A DNA stretch of 64,000 bases, taken from Candidatus Heimdallarchaeota archaeon. GTDB taxonomy: Archaea; Asgardarchaeota; Heimdallarchaeia; JABLTI01. How positions within the stretch are numbered: position 1 is the stretch's first letter; every line of letters begins with the position of its first letter. The stretch lies in assembly GCA_019058275.1 (NCBI GenBank), contig JAHLVW010000103.1, forward strand, positions 1-64,000, given 5' to 3'. The position numbers and the translations under genes were made by a program. Shown in pieces: positions 43,801-52,059 of this stretch. A model generated the notes under the pieces. That model was not told the DNA's origin. It searched no databases and saw nothing but the letters and a program-made list of their open reading frames with translations.

Positions 43801-46412
43801 TCATTAATGGACTTCTATATGATACTTACACTCCTTCAACTACTACTGATATTGTTGATTTAGGAGATGATAGTTTCAAAGATATCTTCGTAAGAACATA
43901 TGATGAAGCAGGGAACTTTGAAGAGGATTATGTAGCAGTTATTCTCGATAGAACAAATCCTGAGCTTTCAATTAATAATCCGGTAAATAATTTCACAACA
44001 GGTCTTGATTATGTTATTATCTCTTGGTATGCACATGATGCTGGTGTTGGAATAAAAGAGCAAGTTGTTTTAGTTGATGGTGTAGTTGAAAATATCATAA
44101 CAGATCCAACTATAAGATTCTATCAAATCTCAATACCTGATACAAAAACTTACTTGATAATTATAAGAATAATAGATATCTTAGATCACTTTATTGAACA
44201 ATCAATTAATGTTACTCATGATCCAAATGCTCCAACAATTATGATAATAAATCCTTCTAGTGTGACAGACTATTCCAATACAATGACTGTAGATTTAACA
44301 TGGAATATAATTAATATGGATGTCAGTGTTTTTGAAATATATATCAATGGTACGTATTACGATAATTATACAAGTGGAACTATTAATGCTGTTGTTAATT
44401 TACCTGTAAATCCTTATGAATATCCACTCTTTAATCTGACAATTATCGCAATTACTACAGATATGAAAGTCTATCAAGATTATAGATGGATAATTGTAGA
44501 CCAAACTGATCCTGTAGTTTCTATTATCGATCCACTAGATGATGATATCATAACATTATCAAGCTTGCAAATTGAATGGTTCAGTTATGATGACGGTTCT
44601 GGATTAGAAAGATTGGAAATCCATATTGATGATTTAGTTTTGCTAAAAGATGAAGCTTCAATATCCCATGTATTGGATATTACTGGTTATGATGGAACAT
44701 ATGATTTACTGGTATATGCTTTTGATATTGCTGGAAATAATGCTTTTGATATTGTAACTATTGAAATCTCTCTCTTACCACCTGATTTTACAACCTCTTT
44801 AGAACCATTAACCATTTGTAATGACCTTAATATGCAATTTAATCTTTCAATCTATAATCCTAGATTGGGTGTGAAAACAGTTACTGTTATTGCTGATAGT
44901 GTAAATGATGTTTATTCAGTAGATTATGCGCTAGATTATGTAACATCTCCTATTTGGATATTGATAAATGTCACACAAAGTGATTTTCTAGATGGATTAG
45001 TAAATCATAATTTAACAATAAACGTGTATGATAGAGCAAATAGAGCGAGTAAAGAGGTTTACGATATAATTTTGGATGAAGTATATCCAGTATTTTGGCA
45101 AAATCCAGTTATTGATAACAGCATTTTAAGTAATACTCTCTTTGAAATAACTCTTGATGAAGAAGGTAATAACTACCATAATATTACAATTTATATTAAA
45201 GAAGAATATGGTCTTAGCAATGTAACATTAACAATTACAGGTTTAAATTATAGCGAAACATTTTGTATGATTTGTGTAGGTGAAAGAGCTACAAGTCCTC
45301 TCTATCAATATACTATTCAATTGAATTTTGATAATTTTGAGACAGGTGATTATCAATTAGTTTTCAATTTCACAGATGTAGCTGGTAATAGTAATTCAGC
45401 AATTTATAATATGCGAATAAATGAAGAAATAATTCTTGATACCGGAAATCCACTAATCTACGTGATTATAGGTGTTGTATTAACCGTAATAGTAGCTATT
45501 GTACTTGCTATTTCTCTACGTAAACCAATTTCAAATATTGGCTGGCGAGATGAATTGGTTGTTGTATCATATATTTTGAACTCAGGTCTTACAACAATAT
45601 TTGTACCTTACTCGCCTGAGATAATTACGGATGAACAGCTATTTGGCGGGGCGTTGACTGGAATAAGAGGTATTCTCGAGGAAATAATTGGAACTAAATC
45701 TGAGTTTGAAGTTGAAGTGTTTGAATTTGGTGAAAAGCACTTATTGATTTATTCAGGTTTATTTGGTGATTGTATATTAATAGTTAAGAAACTAAAACCA
45801 ATTCATGTAAGAACACTTAGTTTCTTTGCTGACGATTTTGAAAAACAATATTCTGAGGTATTGGATGATGATACTCACGTGACTCAAGAAGAATACAAAG
45901 GATCAGAAGAATTAGTTGAAAAATACTTTGGTAAAAGATTTAATCTTGAAACAATTGCATTTAGATTGTCAAGAGCTGAACGAGAAAAATTACATAGGAA
46001 ACTACAAGAAGATGAAATGATTGATCAAGATACAGTAATAAGCTCATTTTATGGTGAAATCATTACAAAGTATGAGAAATTTGATGAATTGCCTAGTAAG
46101 ACGAAAAACTTTGTAGGGGATGCAATAATTCTTGCTGAACAAGCACTTACAGAATTAATCTCATACGAATTTAAACACGCAAAAAGAAGTGCTAAAGCAT
46201 CATTAGAGAGTCTTGAAAAAGCAAGAAAAACAAAAGAACCTTTAGACAAGTATTTACAAATTCTGGATACAATTCCAAAAATCGTTGAAAAGGTTCTAGA
46301 AGGAGCATATCACGGAAAAAGAGGAAGAATAGAAGAACTCCATAAAGCTATTGAAGTTGCTTCGCAATTGTTCTTAAGTCAAATCACAAGTCTATCTGAA
46401 TTAGATAGATAG
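40869..46412 (+). CDS. Integrin-alpha-like giant surface receptor with cytosolic longin/roadblock-like domain
   Basis: 1847 residues from ATG 40869. A signal helix lies at about 10-40. A DOMON/CBM9-like beta domain (about 50-265) comes first. About 290-660 carry seven FG-GAP/integrin-type calcium loops, for example GDIDGNGDQEIIV, YDFDGDGKNEIYAVG, ADLDDDGINELIFG and GDFDGDGRTEFIVG, enough for a seven-blade propeller. About 665-1300 contain six to seven Ig-like beta repeats (ITSPLDGS...V.VDGG pattern), with two more modules to about 1515. One membrane helix (about 1527-1550) follows, then 295 cytosolic residues: GWRDELVVVSYILNSGLTTI, LFGGALTGIRGILEEIIG and VRTLSFFADDFEKQYSEVL fit a longin/roadblock fold, followed by a long helical part. 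It is probably an adhesion or sensing receptor. The strong TATA box suggests it is well expressed. Confidence 0.85.
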   Translation: MGKVVGLFMLIRRSYLLKTKLIFAIITLGVLANDSFRFFQNTSAHSSIAYPTEIFSIWNGTNPTINGSIHFTFQGVADEWVYAAVYDMYDSSNAMGGKLLLQNDNASLYVAIDATNFQVLTPIAEWGTTIYFDIDHNGVLSSTDKSIRFISNSTDDYVEYRQYNELLSRWNVIEWRNPGMTLPVTGIYFDTAFTTSAFDNITNHRQYEIKIPFTAISSGPGNSSGIAFEATDDYSDQYAAITWPYIADNLLEIRTNANEWGDVSFGESSKDDFDYVVEQNMNVKSSALGYNNGTYITSGDIDGNGDQEIIVSSNRTVLGDDNLLAIFDYNGAEFQRIWSSWTTSHQSIITFPIKGIKTYDFDGDGKNEIYAVGESTRILRFSEWNSTSNDFDTSEIIFTHSYSLMGYLTIGDGNNDSLADLVFGDQNGYVSVLEYNSLSDSFSHDFRSPFRFRINLVYPYRIHVLTVGDIDNDMQNEILFNYQVTADDQISSTQLLIYERSVAKYLDNPADDLPAGSSTTTADQFGHIILVADVDNDLDMETIMVGKDYLKIFEQYSFSDPTPPLQISLNDGLSKPSMSGGAALADLDDDGINELIFGANNGTLYIGHVTDLGSSLSFSLNWSGDFGSSLGFHGAITTGDFDGDGRTEFIVGDNYGQILVFGKGEAPQISITSPSSGYVSSRDNVLVTWSASDDLQTVHHFDVYVDGGFTNRVGGGQTSIVAYLTPGQNIIEVIAFDFSGLSKNTSVIVKFDVDAPQVTITSPENYFMTDLGSVQITFDINDPDNDFDTYEIYRNSTLLKNSSIIEPYDVVLPSDGIWNITVIAVDVTLLKGRESVFVIKDTTPPSISITSPLDGSAFKNTELDIIWSASDELTDIDYYEVYVDGGYIDTTTLKTYTVLLAVDKDFTIAVRAYDLLGNFQSDTITVTRDRVDPLIEIDPLALPTLADGTFYTDNPFLSLTWNATDNLLGSGISHTQIIINGLLYDTYTPSTTTDIVDLGDDSFKDIFVRTYDEAGNFEEDYVAVILDRTNPELSINNPVNNFTTGLDYVIISWYAHDAGVGIKEQVVLVDGVVENIITDPTIRFYQISIPDTKTYLIIIRIIDILDHFIEQSINVTHDPNAPTIMIINPSSVTDYSNTMTVDLTWNIINMDVSVFEIYINGTYYDNYTSGTINAVVNLPVNPYEYPLFNLTIIAITTDMKVYQDYRWIIVDQTDPVVSIIDPLDDDIITLSSLQIEWFSYDDGSGLERLEIHIDDLVLLKDEASISHVLDITGYDGTYDLLVYAFDIAGNNAFDIVTIEISLLPPDFTTSLEPLTICNDLNMQFNLSIYNPRLGVKTVTVIADSVNDVYSVDYALDYVTSPIWILINVTQSDFLDGLVNHNLTINVYDRANRASKEVYDIILDEVYPVFWQNPVIDNSILSNTLFEITLDEEGNNYHNITIYIKEEYGLSNVTLTITGLNYSETFCMICVGERATSPLYQYTIQLNFDNFETGDYQLVFNFTDVAGNSNSAIYNMRINEEIILDTGNPLIYVIIGVVLTVIVAIVLAISLRKPISNIGWRDELVVVSYILNSGLTTIFVPYSPEIITDEQLFGGALTGIRGILEEIIGTKSEFEVEVFEFGEKHLLIYSGLFGDCILIVKKLKPIHVRTLSFFADDFEKQYSEVLDDDTHVTQEEYKGSEELVEKYFGKRFNLETIAFRLSRAEREKLHRKLQEDEMIDQDTVISSFYGEIITKYEKFDELPSKTKNFVGDAIILAEQALTELISYEFKHAKRSAKASLESLEKARKTKEPLDKYLQILDTIPKIVEKVLEGAYHGKRGRIEELHKAIEVASQLFLSQITSLSELDR

Positions 46413-46452
46413 CACTTTGATTTGAGATAAACTATTTTCTTTTATTTATTGC

Positions 46453-47397
46453 TTACATGAAACTCTTCTTTTCAGAATCTGAAGCTTCATATTTCCATGC
46501 TTCTGGGATAATAAGATCAACTGTCTTGGGTGTAATACCAAATTCTATTTTTTTGGCTTCTCTTGAAAAGATTTCACCTTCTGTAACCCAGGTCAAATTT
46601 TTCTCGCTTTCGAGTGTTATCTTCTTTCCATAGAGGATTTCTGCCTTCTTGTTCTTCTTAATGCTTTGAAACATTAATTTTATCATTGAATTGATGAGTC
46701 TGAACCCTTTGTAATCTTTCAAGAATACAACGCCTAGTTCACCTTTTTGTGGATGGTTGTCAGGTAGTACTTTATATCCACCTAATACATCACCAAAACC
46801 TAGTGCGAAAAATGAAAGGTCAATTTCTCTGACTTGATCACCAACAGTAATCTTGGTCTTAACAGGTTTGTATTTGAAAGCTGATTCAAAAGCCAATAAA
46901 GTATATCGTAAATCACCCTTTAACCAAGGTTTACCCCTAGTACGTTCAACTTCGTTAAGGTATCCAAGAAAAGCACCATTGACCATATCAAGAAAATAGC
47001 GTTTAGTATCGCCATATGCGTAAGCAACAGGTGCCTTTACTGTATATCCAGCCTTAACCACCTCAAAGGCTTTTTCCAAATTTTTTGGTATGCCATTTGT
47101 TTGGGATGCATCGCAAGAACCACCTGATGGAATTATACCAATTTTAATATCTGAATCATAAACCACATTGAGAATTTCATTTAACGTGCCATCGCCACCA
47201 ACGGATAAGATAGTTTTATGACCTGCATCTTTTGCCCTTTTTGTTACTTCAATACCATCGCCAACTTTGGTGGTCAACTCATACTCAAAATCTCCAAGCA
47301 CTTTTTTTGAAGTCTCGAGAATTTCATCTAAAATTTTCTCTGTTTTGCCCTCATTTGCATTTGGATTTATTACTAAGAAAGGAGTCCTAACTGCCAT
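46453..47397 (-). CDS. Diacylglycerol-kinase-family lipid kinase, tandem copy 1
   Basis: 314 residues from ATG 47397. Motifs: FLVINPNANEGKTEKI, TILSVGGDGTLNEILN, IIPSGGSCDASQ, FLDMVNGAFLGYL and TWVTEGEIFS. It is closer to its neighbour at 47487 than to the kinase at 15166. The GGDGT nucleotide motif and the SGGSCD loop (in place of the usual G-T-x-N-D-F) mark a subfamily shared by both tandem copies. It would phosphorylate a lipid alcohol with ATP. A short gap separates it from the copy behind; the two arose by tandem duplication. Confidence 0.85.
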   Translation of the reverse strand: MAVRTPFLVINPNANEGKTEKILDEILETSKKVLGDFEYELTTKVGDGIEVTKRAKDAGHKTILSVGGDGTLNEILNVVYDSDIKIGIIPSGGSCDASQTNGIPKNLEKAFEVVKAGYTVKAPVAYAYGDTKRYFLDMVNGAFLGYLNEVERTRGKPWLKGDLRYTLLAFESAFKYKPVKTKITVGDQVREIDLSFFALGFGDVLGGYKVLPDNHPQKGELGVVFLKDYKGFRLINSMIKLMFQSIKKNKKAEILYGKKITLESEKNLTWVTEGEIFSREAKKIEFGITPKTVDLIIPEAWKYEASDSEKKSFM

Positions 47398-47486
47398 TTT
47401 GTAAAAATCTCCTAATTGTTTTTTAATTCAAGGAAGATTGCATCTTAATATCTTTTATGTTCTTTTTCGACATAAATAATAACAAT

Positions 47487-48469
47487 TCATTGGGGAATTT
47501 TTCCTTTATTAATAGATTTTATCGCATTCTTTTTCTCGGAGTTGGATTGATATTTGTATTTCCATCCTTCAGGAATTATCAAATTAACTTGTTTTGAATG
47601 AATGCCAATATCCACTCTGGTTGTTTTTGTTGAAAATATCTCACCCTCAGCAACCCATGTCATAGGTGTTTCGCTTTCAACTGTTACATTCTTCCCATAG
47701 AGAACTTCTGCATGTTTATTCTTCTCTACACTTTGAAACATTAATCTCATCATTGAAACTAAAAATTTGAAGCTTTTTATATCCTTGATGATAGCAACAC
47801 CGAGTTTACATTTCCTAGGATTATTTCCAGGAATAATTTCATACCCAGCAACCACATTGCTCAATCCTGTGGTGAAATAAGCTAAACTTACCTCTTCTAT
47901 TACTTGGTCGTCGATAATAACTTTGGATTTTGGAGCTTTGTACTTGAACGCTGCTTCGAAAGCCATTATTGTATAACGTAAATCTCCTTTTAACCATGGT
48001 TTCCCCCAAGTAGCTTCACGATCATTAACATAACCTGCAAGTCCACTGTTAACCATATCAATGAAATATCTGTTTGAATCACCTAAAGCTATTCCAATAG
48101 GTAATTTCTCAGAATGACCTGATGCTACTATTTCAAATGATCTTTCAAGATTTAAGGGAATTGCGTGTGCTTGAAATGCCTCACAAGAACCACCAGTGGG
48201 TATCATACCTACTGCAATATCTGTATTTGCAACAGCATTAATTACTTCGTTGAGCGCGTTCCATCTCCACCAACAGCAAGAATCGTTTTAAATCCATTTT
48301 TGATTGCTTTTTCTGCAATAGATATACCATCACCTGTTTTTGTGGTTAATTCATACTCAAAATCCCCAAGTATTCTTTTTGATGAATTTAGAATAGAATT
48401 AACTATCTTCTCAGTTTTGCCTTCATTAACATTTGGATTTATCACTAAGAAAGGAGTACTATTTGCCAT
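47487..48469 (-). pseudogene. Lipid kinase, tandem copy 2, frameshifted after GGDGT
   Basis: From ATG 48469 the frame reads FLVINPNVNEGKTEKIVNSI to TILAVGGDGT and then leaves frame (RSTK, stop). Two extra bases in ACGCGCTC near 48258 explain it: without them the sequence runs TLNEVINAVANTDIAVGMIP and joins the open frame 47487-48206 (PTGGSCEAFQAHAIPLN; TWVAEGEIFS). The rest matches copy 1 along its full length. The break falls just after the ATP-binding motif, so neither half alone should work. A dinucleotide insertion is the only visible lesion. Confidence 0.85.
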
Positions 48470-48694
48470 TATGAATTGATCTCTTGTTAATTGCTAAGTC
48501 TAGAAAGTTTGTGATTTAATATCTTTTCTGCTTTAGTTTTTATTGAAATATATATTTTCAAGAATAAACAGAACTAGATAGTTACCTTTTTATCAGAATA
48601 ACTTCTCACAGAGATGAGAATATATTTTTATATCATTATTGTTATATTAAAGTAACCAAAATCGTAAGAGAAGCAAAAACTCGAGGATAAATGA

Positions 48695-48943
48695 ATGTCT
48701 TCAACAAAAACGAAGAAACACAGAAAACTAGATTTCCTAGATATACAGAATAATGCTACAGAATTATATGATACTATGACTGAGTATTTGATACTAAAAA
48801 ATAAGTATGAAGAACCAACAGATGTAAAACGATTAAGAATACAAGCTGAGGAAACACTAAAAGTTAATGATCTAAATTATGATCAAGCATACAATTATTT
48901 TAGCACAGCCTTGAAGCTTATGAAGGCTTATTATAATTTGTAG
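48695..48943 (+). CDS. Small helical protein of unknown function
   Basis: 82 residues from ATG 48695. A basic N-terminus (KTKKHRKLDFLD) is followed by three helices with charged, heptad-like patterns (IQNNATELYDTMTEYLILKN; DVKRLRIQAEETLKV; YDQAYNYFSTALKLMKAYYN), the last TPR-like. It lies 27 bases before the NTF2-like gene on the same strand and may be co-transcribed with it and with the TatD gene. No family is recognised. Confidence 0.5.
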   Translation: MSSTKTKKHRKLDFLDIQNNATELYDTMTEYLILKNKYEEPTDVKRLRIQAEETLKVNDLNYDQAYNYFSTALKLMKAYYNL

Positions 48944-48970
48944 GAAATTGCTATATCTTAAAGAAAATAG

Positions 48971-49375
48971 TTGGTTGATTTTTATAGACCAGATTATTTG
49001 AGGAAAGAGAAAATGACACAAGATGAAAAAGCACTAGTAAGGAAAACAATGGAAATCTATATCGAAGCTAGCAGATGGTTAGATTATGATAAAGTAATAT
49101 CTGTCGTCCATCCAGATGCCCGGTTATTTATTGGGAATACTTCTGAGAGCAAAAATCTCTACAAACATTGGAAACAAGGTTTAGAGCGTTTTAAGGATAT
49201 AGATAGAGAAGAATCCAATAAGAATACTAAAATTGAGATTCTTTCAATTGAAGTTGAAGGAACAATAGTGAATGTTAAACTAAATTACAATTCCAGGTAT
49301 TATGATTTTCATAACCTGATTAAAATCAATGAAGAATGGAAAATTGTAGATAAAGTTTCACACGAAATAGAATAA
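48971..49375 (+). CDS. NTF2-like (SnoaL/lumazine-binding) protein
   Basis: 134 residues from TTG 48971. ATG 49013 (MTQDEKALVRKTMEIYIEAS) is the more likely start, with AGGAAAGAG upstream. The helix-loop-strand order, with DYDKVISVVHPDARLFIG, then VKLNYNSRYYDFHNLIKINE and EWKIVDKVS, is that of NTF2-like putative lumazine-binding proteins. These form small cone-shaped domains that bind ligands or catalyse isomerisations. The ligand is unknown. It is followed 30 bases later by the TatD-type hydrolase. Confidence 0.7.
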   Translation: MVDFYRPDYLRKEKMTQDEKALVRKTMEIYIEASRWLDYDKVISVVHPDARLFIGNTSESKNLYKHWKQGLERFKDIDREESNKNTKIEILSIEVEGTIVNVKLNYNSRYYDFHNLIKINEEWKIVDKVSHEIE

Positions 49376-49405
49376 ATGAATCATAAAAATGGAGGAAGAT
49401 AAAAT

Positions 49406-50167
49406 ATGTTTATTGATACACACTTGCATTTAGAAAAACGTTGGTTAAAGGATGATACTAATCGTCAATTTGCCATTGATGATATCAATAAAAATAAGAT
49501 AATTACTTGGGCTGTGACATCTGATATACAATCATATAAAGAGACGATTGAGTATGCAAAACAGTCAAAATACATTTTTGCATCTTTTGGTGTTCTACCT
49601 TGGTATGCTCACGAATATGTTGATAGATTTGATGAGATTGCTAAATTATGTGAAGAAGCAATCATGCTCGGAGAAATTGGCTTAGATGAAAAATATGCTA
49701 AAGATAAAGCTTGCATTCCACATCAAAAACCAATGCTTGAGATTTTCTTGAAAGAAGCAGAGAAAAATAACAAAATAATGAATCTTCATTTCCGAGGAAA
49801 AGAACGAGAGAGTTTCGAGATTATAAAAAGCTACAAAATCAAGAAACCAATATTCCATGGCTATTCTGGTGAAATAGATTTAATGAAGGAAATTAACGAC
49901 CTAGGGTACTATTACTCAATAGGTCGAAGATATAATGAAGAAAAACTACTTGAAATTCCAGATGATCTTTTACTATTGGAAATTGATGTTCTTCCTACAG
50001 AGGATTTCAAAGTTCCATCTGAAGTCTTTTCAGATATGCTAGAACGACATGCGAAAGTAAGGAATATTACACTTGAAGAACTGGAAGCAATAAATCAAAA
50101 GAACGTCTTAAGACTCATTGGTGATGATCCAAACCTAAATGAAATGAAGAAGCTAATCCAAGGCTAA
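49406..50167 (+). CDS. TatD-related metal-dependent hydrolase
   Basis: 253 residues from ATG 49406 with GGAGGA eight to ten bases upstream. Metal ligands of the TatD amidohydrolase fold are visible: DTHLHL at the start, GEIGLDEKY, NLHFRGKE, FHGYSGE and LEID near the end. Members are 3'-5' DNA exonucleases or related phosphodiesterases in the cytosol. Length is normal. Several loops differ from bacterial TatD, so this is an archaeal subfamily and the substrate may differ. Confidence 0.85.
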   Translation: MFIDTHLHLEKRWLKDDTNRQFAIDDINKNKIITWAVTSDIQSYKETIEYAKQSKYIFASFGVLPWYAHEYVDRFDEIAKLCEEAIMLGEIGLDEKYAKDKACIPHQKPMLEIFLKEAEKNNKIMNLHFRGKERESFEIIKSYKIKKPIFHGYSGEIDLMKEINDLGYYYSIGRRYNEEKLLEIPDDLLLLEIDVLPTEDFKVPSEVFSDMLERHAKVRNITLEELEAINQKNVLRLIGDDPNLNEMKKLIQG

Positions 50168-50301
50168 TCAAACTTAATACTTTATGAATGTATTGAGTTT
50201 TCTATTATTTTATGTTTAAATCATGAAATGAACATATAAACAGAAATTTTTCTATTCCAAATTGTGGTGAAAAGATTTCATCTAACAGCAATGGTAGTAT
50301 T

Positions 50302-50628
50302 ATGAATTCAAAAATATCTAAAAGACTATTTTTTTCACCATTGATTCAAAGCTATTTTTCGATCATATATAGCTTTGTATGTATAGTTTTAGTAATTATT
50401 TCTATGAAAATTCATATACCATACAAATCTGATCCTGAATACTTGTTATTCATATTTTTCTTAATTATAATAAGAGTTAGTATAATAGGTATAATCTTTG
50501 GCATTAAAAATAGTCATATTATTGAGGGTTTTATAAGTAGCATTTTATGTTATTTGGCTTCTATATTTTTTTCAAGTCAGCTTTTGATATTTAATCAATT
50601 TATTCTTCCTTATTGGTGGGCGATATGA
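50302..50628 (+). CDS. Small three-helix membrane protein
   Basis: 108 residues from ATG 50302. Three membrane helices (about 15-35, 45-66 and 72-98) with a short basic N-terminus. No motif or family is recognised. It is preceded by an AT-rich gap and followed at once by the damaged acetyltransferase gene. Confidence 0.5.
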   Translation: MNSKISKRLFFSPLIQSYFSIIYSFVCIVLVIISMKIHIPYKSDPEYLLFIFFLIIIRVSIIGIIFGIKNSHIIEGFISSILCYLASIFFSSQLLIFNQFILPYWWAI

Positions 50629-50718
50629 TTAATGAATTATGCATGCTTATGTTGGTGTTTTATTTATTTTTCACTTTAGACAATAGGTTCATATGATGAA
50701 TTCCATAACAATTTCTTC

Positions 50719-51555
50719 ATGAAGCAATGGGAAAAAGAAAAGTTTGTAGTTGAAAGAACTTCAACACCAATAACTAAAACATCTTTAATCAAGGATTTTG
50801 AAAACATTAGTCTCAAGAAAGGCGATACAGTTATTGTTCATAGTTCTATGAGCAAATTAGGTTGGACTGTAGGTGGTCCAAATTCAGTTATTGAAGCTTT
50901 AATGGATGTGATTACTAGAGAAGGCACAATTGCAATGCCTACTATGACAACAGGCAATACAGATCCGAGACGTTGGAATTATCCTTCCGTACCTAAAGAA
51001 TGGTGGCCAATAATTCGAGCTGAAAGACCTGCTTACCAACCTGAAGCTACACCAACTCGAGGAATGGGTCGAATTCCATAGGTATTTCGCACATATCCTG
51101 AAGTTTGTCGAAGTAATCATCCGATATATTCATTCACAGCATGGGGAAAGAATGCGAAAAATATAATTGAAAATCATAATTATACAGACACCTTTACAGG
51201 AAAGAGTCCTTTAGGAAGATTATATCAATTAAATGCTAGGATTTTACTGATTGGTGTAGGTCATATCAATAATACTTCTCTTCATCATGCTGAATGGAAA
51301 ACAAATATTCCTAACTTCCCAAGAGTACCTCAAGGAGCTGCTCTTTTGGAGAATGGAAAACGAGTTTGGAAAGATTGGGAAGAACTTGAATATAGCGATG
51401 AAGATTTTACTGAAGTAGGAAATGCTTTTGAAAAATCGATAAATTATGAACCCAAACTGATTGAACAGACTGAAAGCCGTTTAGTATCTATGAGAGAATT
51501 AGTTGATTTTGCTGTAGATTGGTTTAGAAAGAATCGTAAATATAATGAAAAATAG
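50719..51555 (+). pseudogene. Aminoglycoside 3-N-acetyltransferase-like (AAC(3)) protein with an in-frame TAG
   Basis: A single frame from ATG 50719 to TAG 51555 (278 sense codons plus the internal stop) is broken only by TAG 51079-51081. The first part has KKGDTVIVHSSMSKLGWTVG, VIEALMDVITREGTIAMPTM and ATPTRGMGRIP; the second part goes on as VFRTYPEVCRSNHPIYSFTA, LNARILLIGVGHINNTSLHH and WKDWEELEYSDEDF, all conserved in the AAC(3)/YokD family. The stop lies where the family usually has glutamate (RIPE-FR). Archaeal members probably acetylate cellular amines rather than antibiotics. No other damage is seen. Confidence 0.8.
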
Positions 51556-51655
51556 ATGAATTTTTTACATTTTATACGTTTTTTTATTATAAATAAGAAT
51601 TAAATAGATCTTAGTCAATAATTATTGTAATATTACTCTGGGGGCTGGAATTTAA

Positions 51656-52000
51656 ATGACTGAATTAGAGAAACATGAAAATGAAGTTTTGATAGAGAAA
51701 ATGCGTGCAACCAAAATTAGAAATCTTCTATTACATTATATTGAAAAAACACAAGATGATTTTGATCATTATTTATGTTATGAGAAATATGGTTCTGCGA
51801 AATTTAAAAAGAAGAAATATACTTTAGATAAAGAGGATCTTGCTGAACAAAGTAAAATAAAATCAAGGAATTTTAAATTAGTATTTAAAGAACTTTTTGA
51901 AAAAGCTACTGAACAAAAACCAATCTTAGAAGTTCTAAGTAAAAACGATTCTAATGACAAAATCCGTGATTGGGCTAAATCCTTGCTGGTAAAATTGTAA
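51656..52000 (+). CDS. Charged soluble protein of unknown function
   Basis: 114 residues from ATG 51656, with GGGGG eleven bases upstream. Almost wholly helical and charged (EVLIEKMRATKIRNLLLHYI; KKKYTLDKEDLAEQSKIKSR), without cysteines or membrane helices. The C-terminus (LEVLSKNDSNDKIRDWAKSL) recalls the last helix of HEAT-like repeats. No family is recognised. Confidence 0.5.
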   Translation: MTELEKHENEVLIEKMRATKIRNLLLHYIEKTQDDFDHYLCYEKYGSAKFKKKKYTLDKEDLAEQSKIKSRNFKLVFKELFEKATEQKPILEVLSKNDSNDKIRDWAKSLLVKL

Positions 52001-52059
52001 GCTCTAGAAAGACTATCTTACTATTCCAGCTGTTTTTTATTCCATCAACAGTGCTGAAA

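Noticed and set aside
51079..51081. Pyrrolysine at TAG in the AAC(3)-like gene
   Set aside because: The position is usually glutamate in the family, no methylamine genes are present, and other genes in the window are cut by TAA and TGA in the same way.
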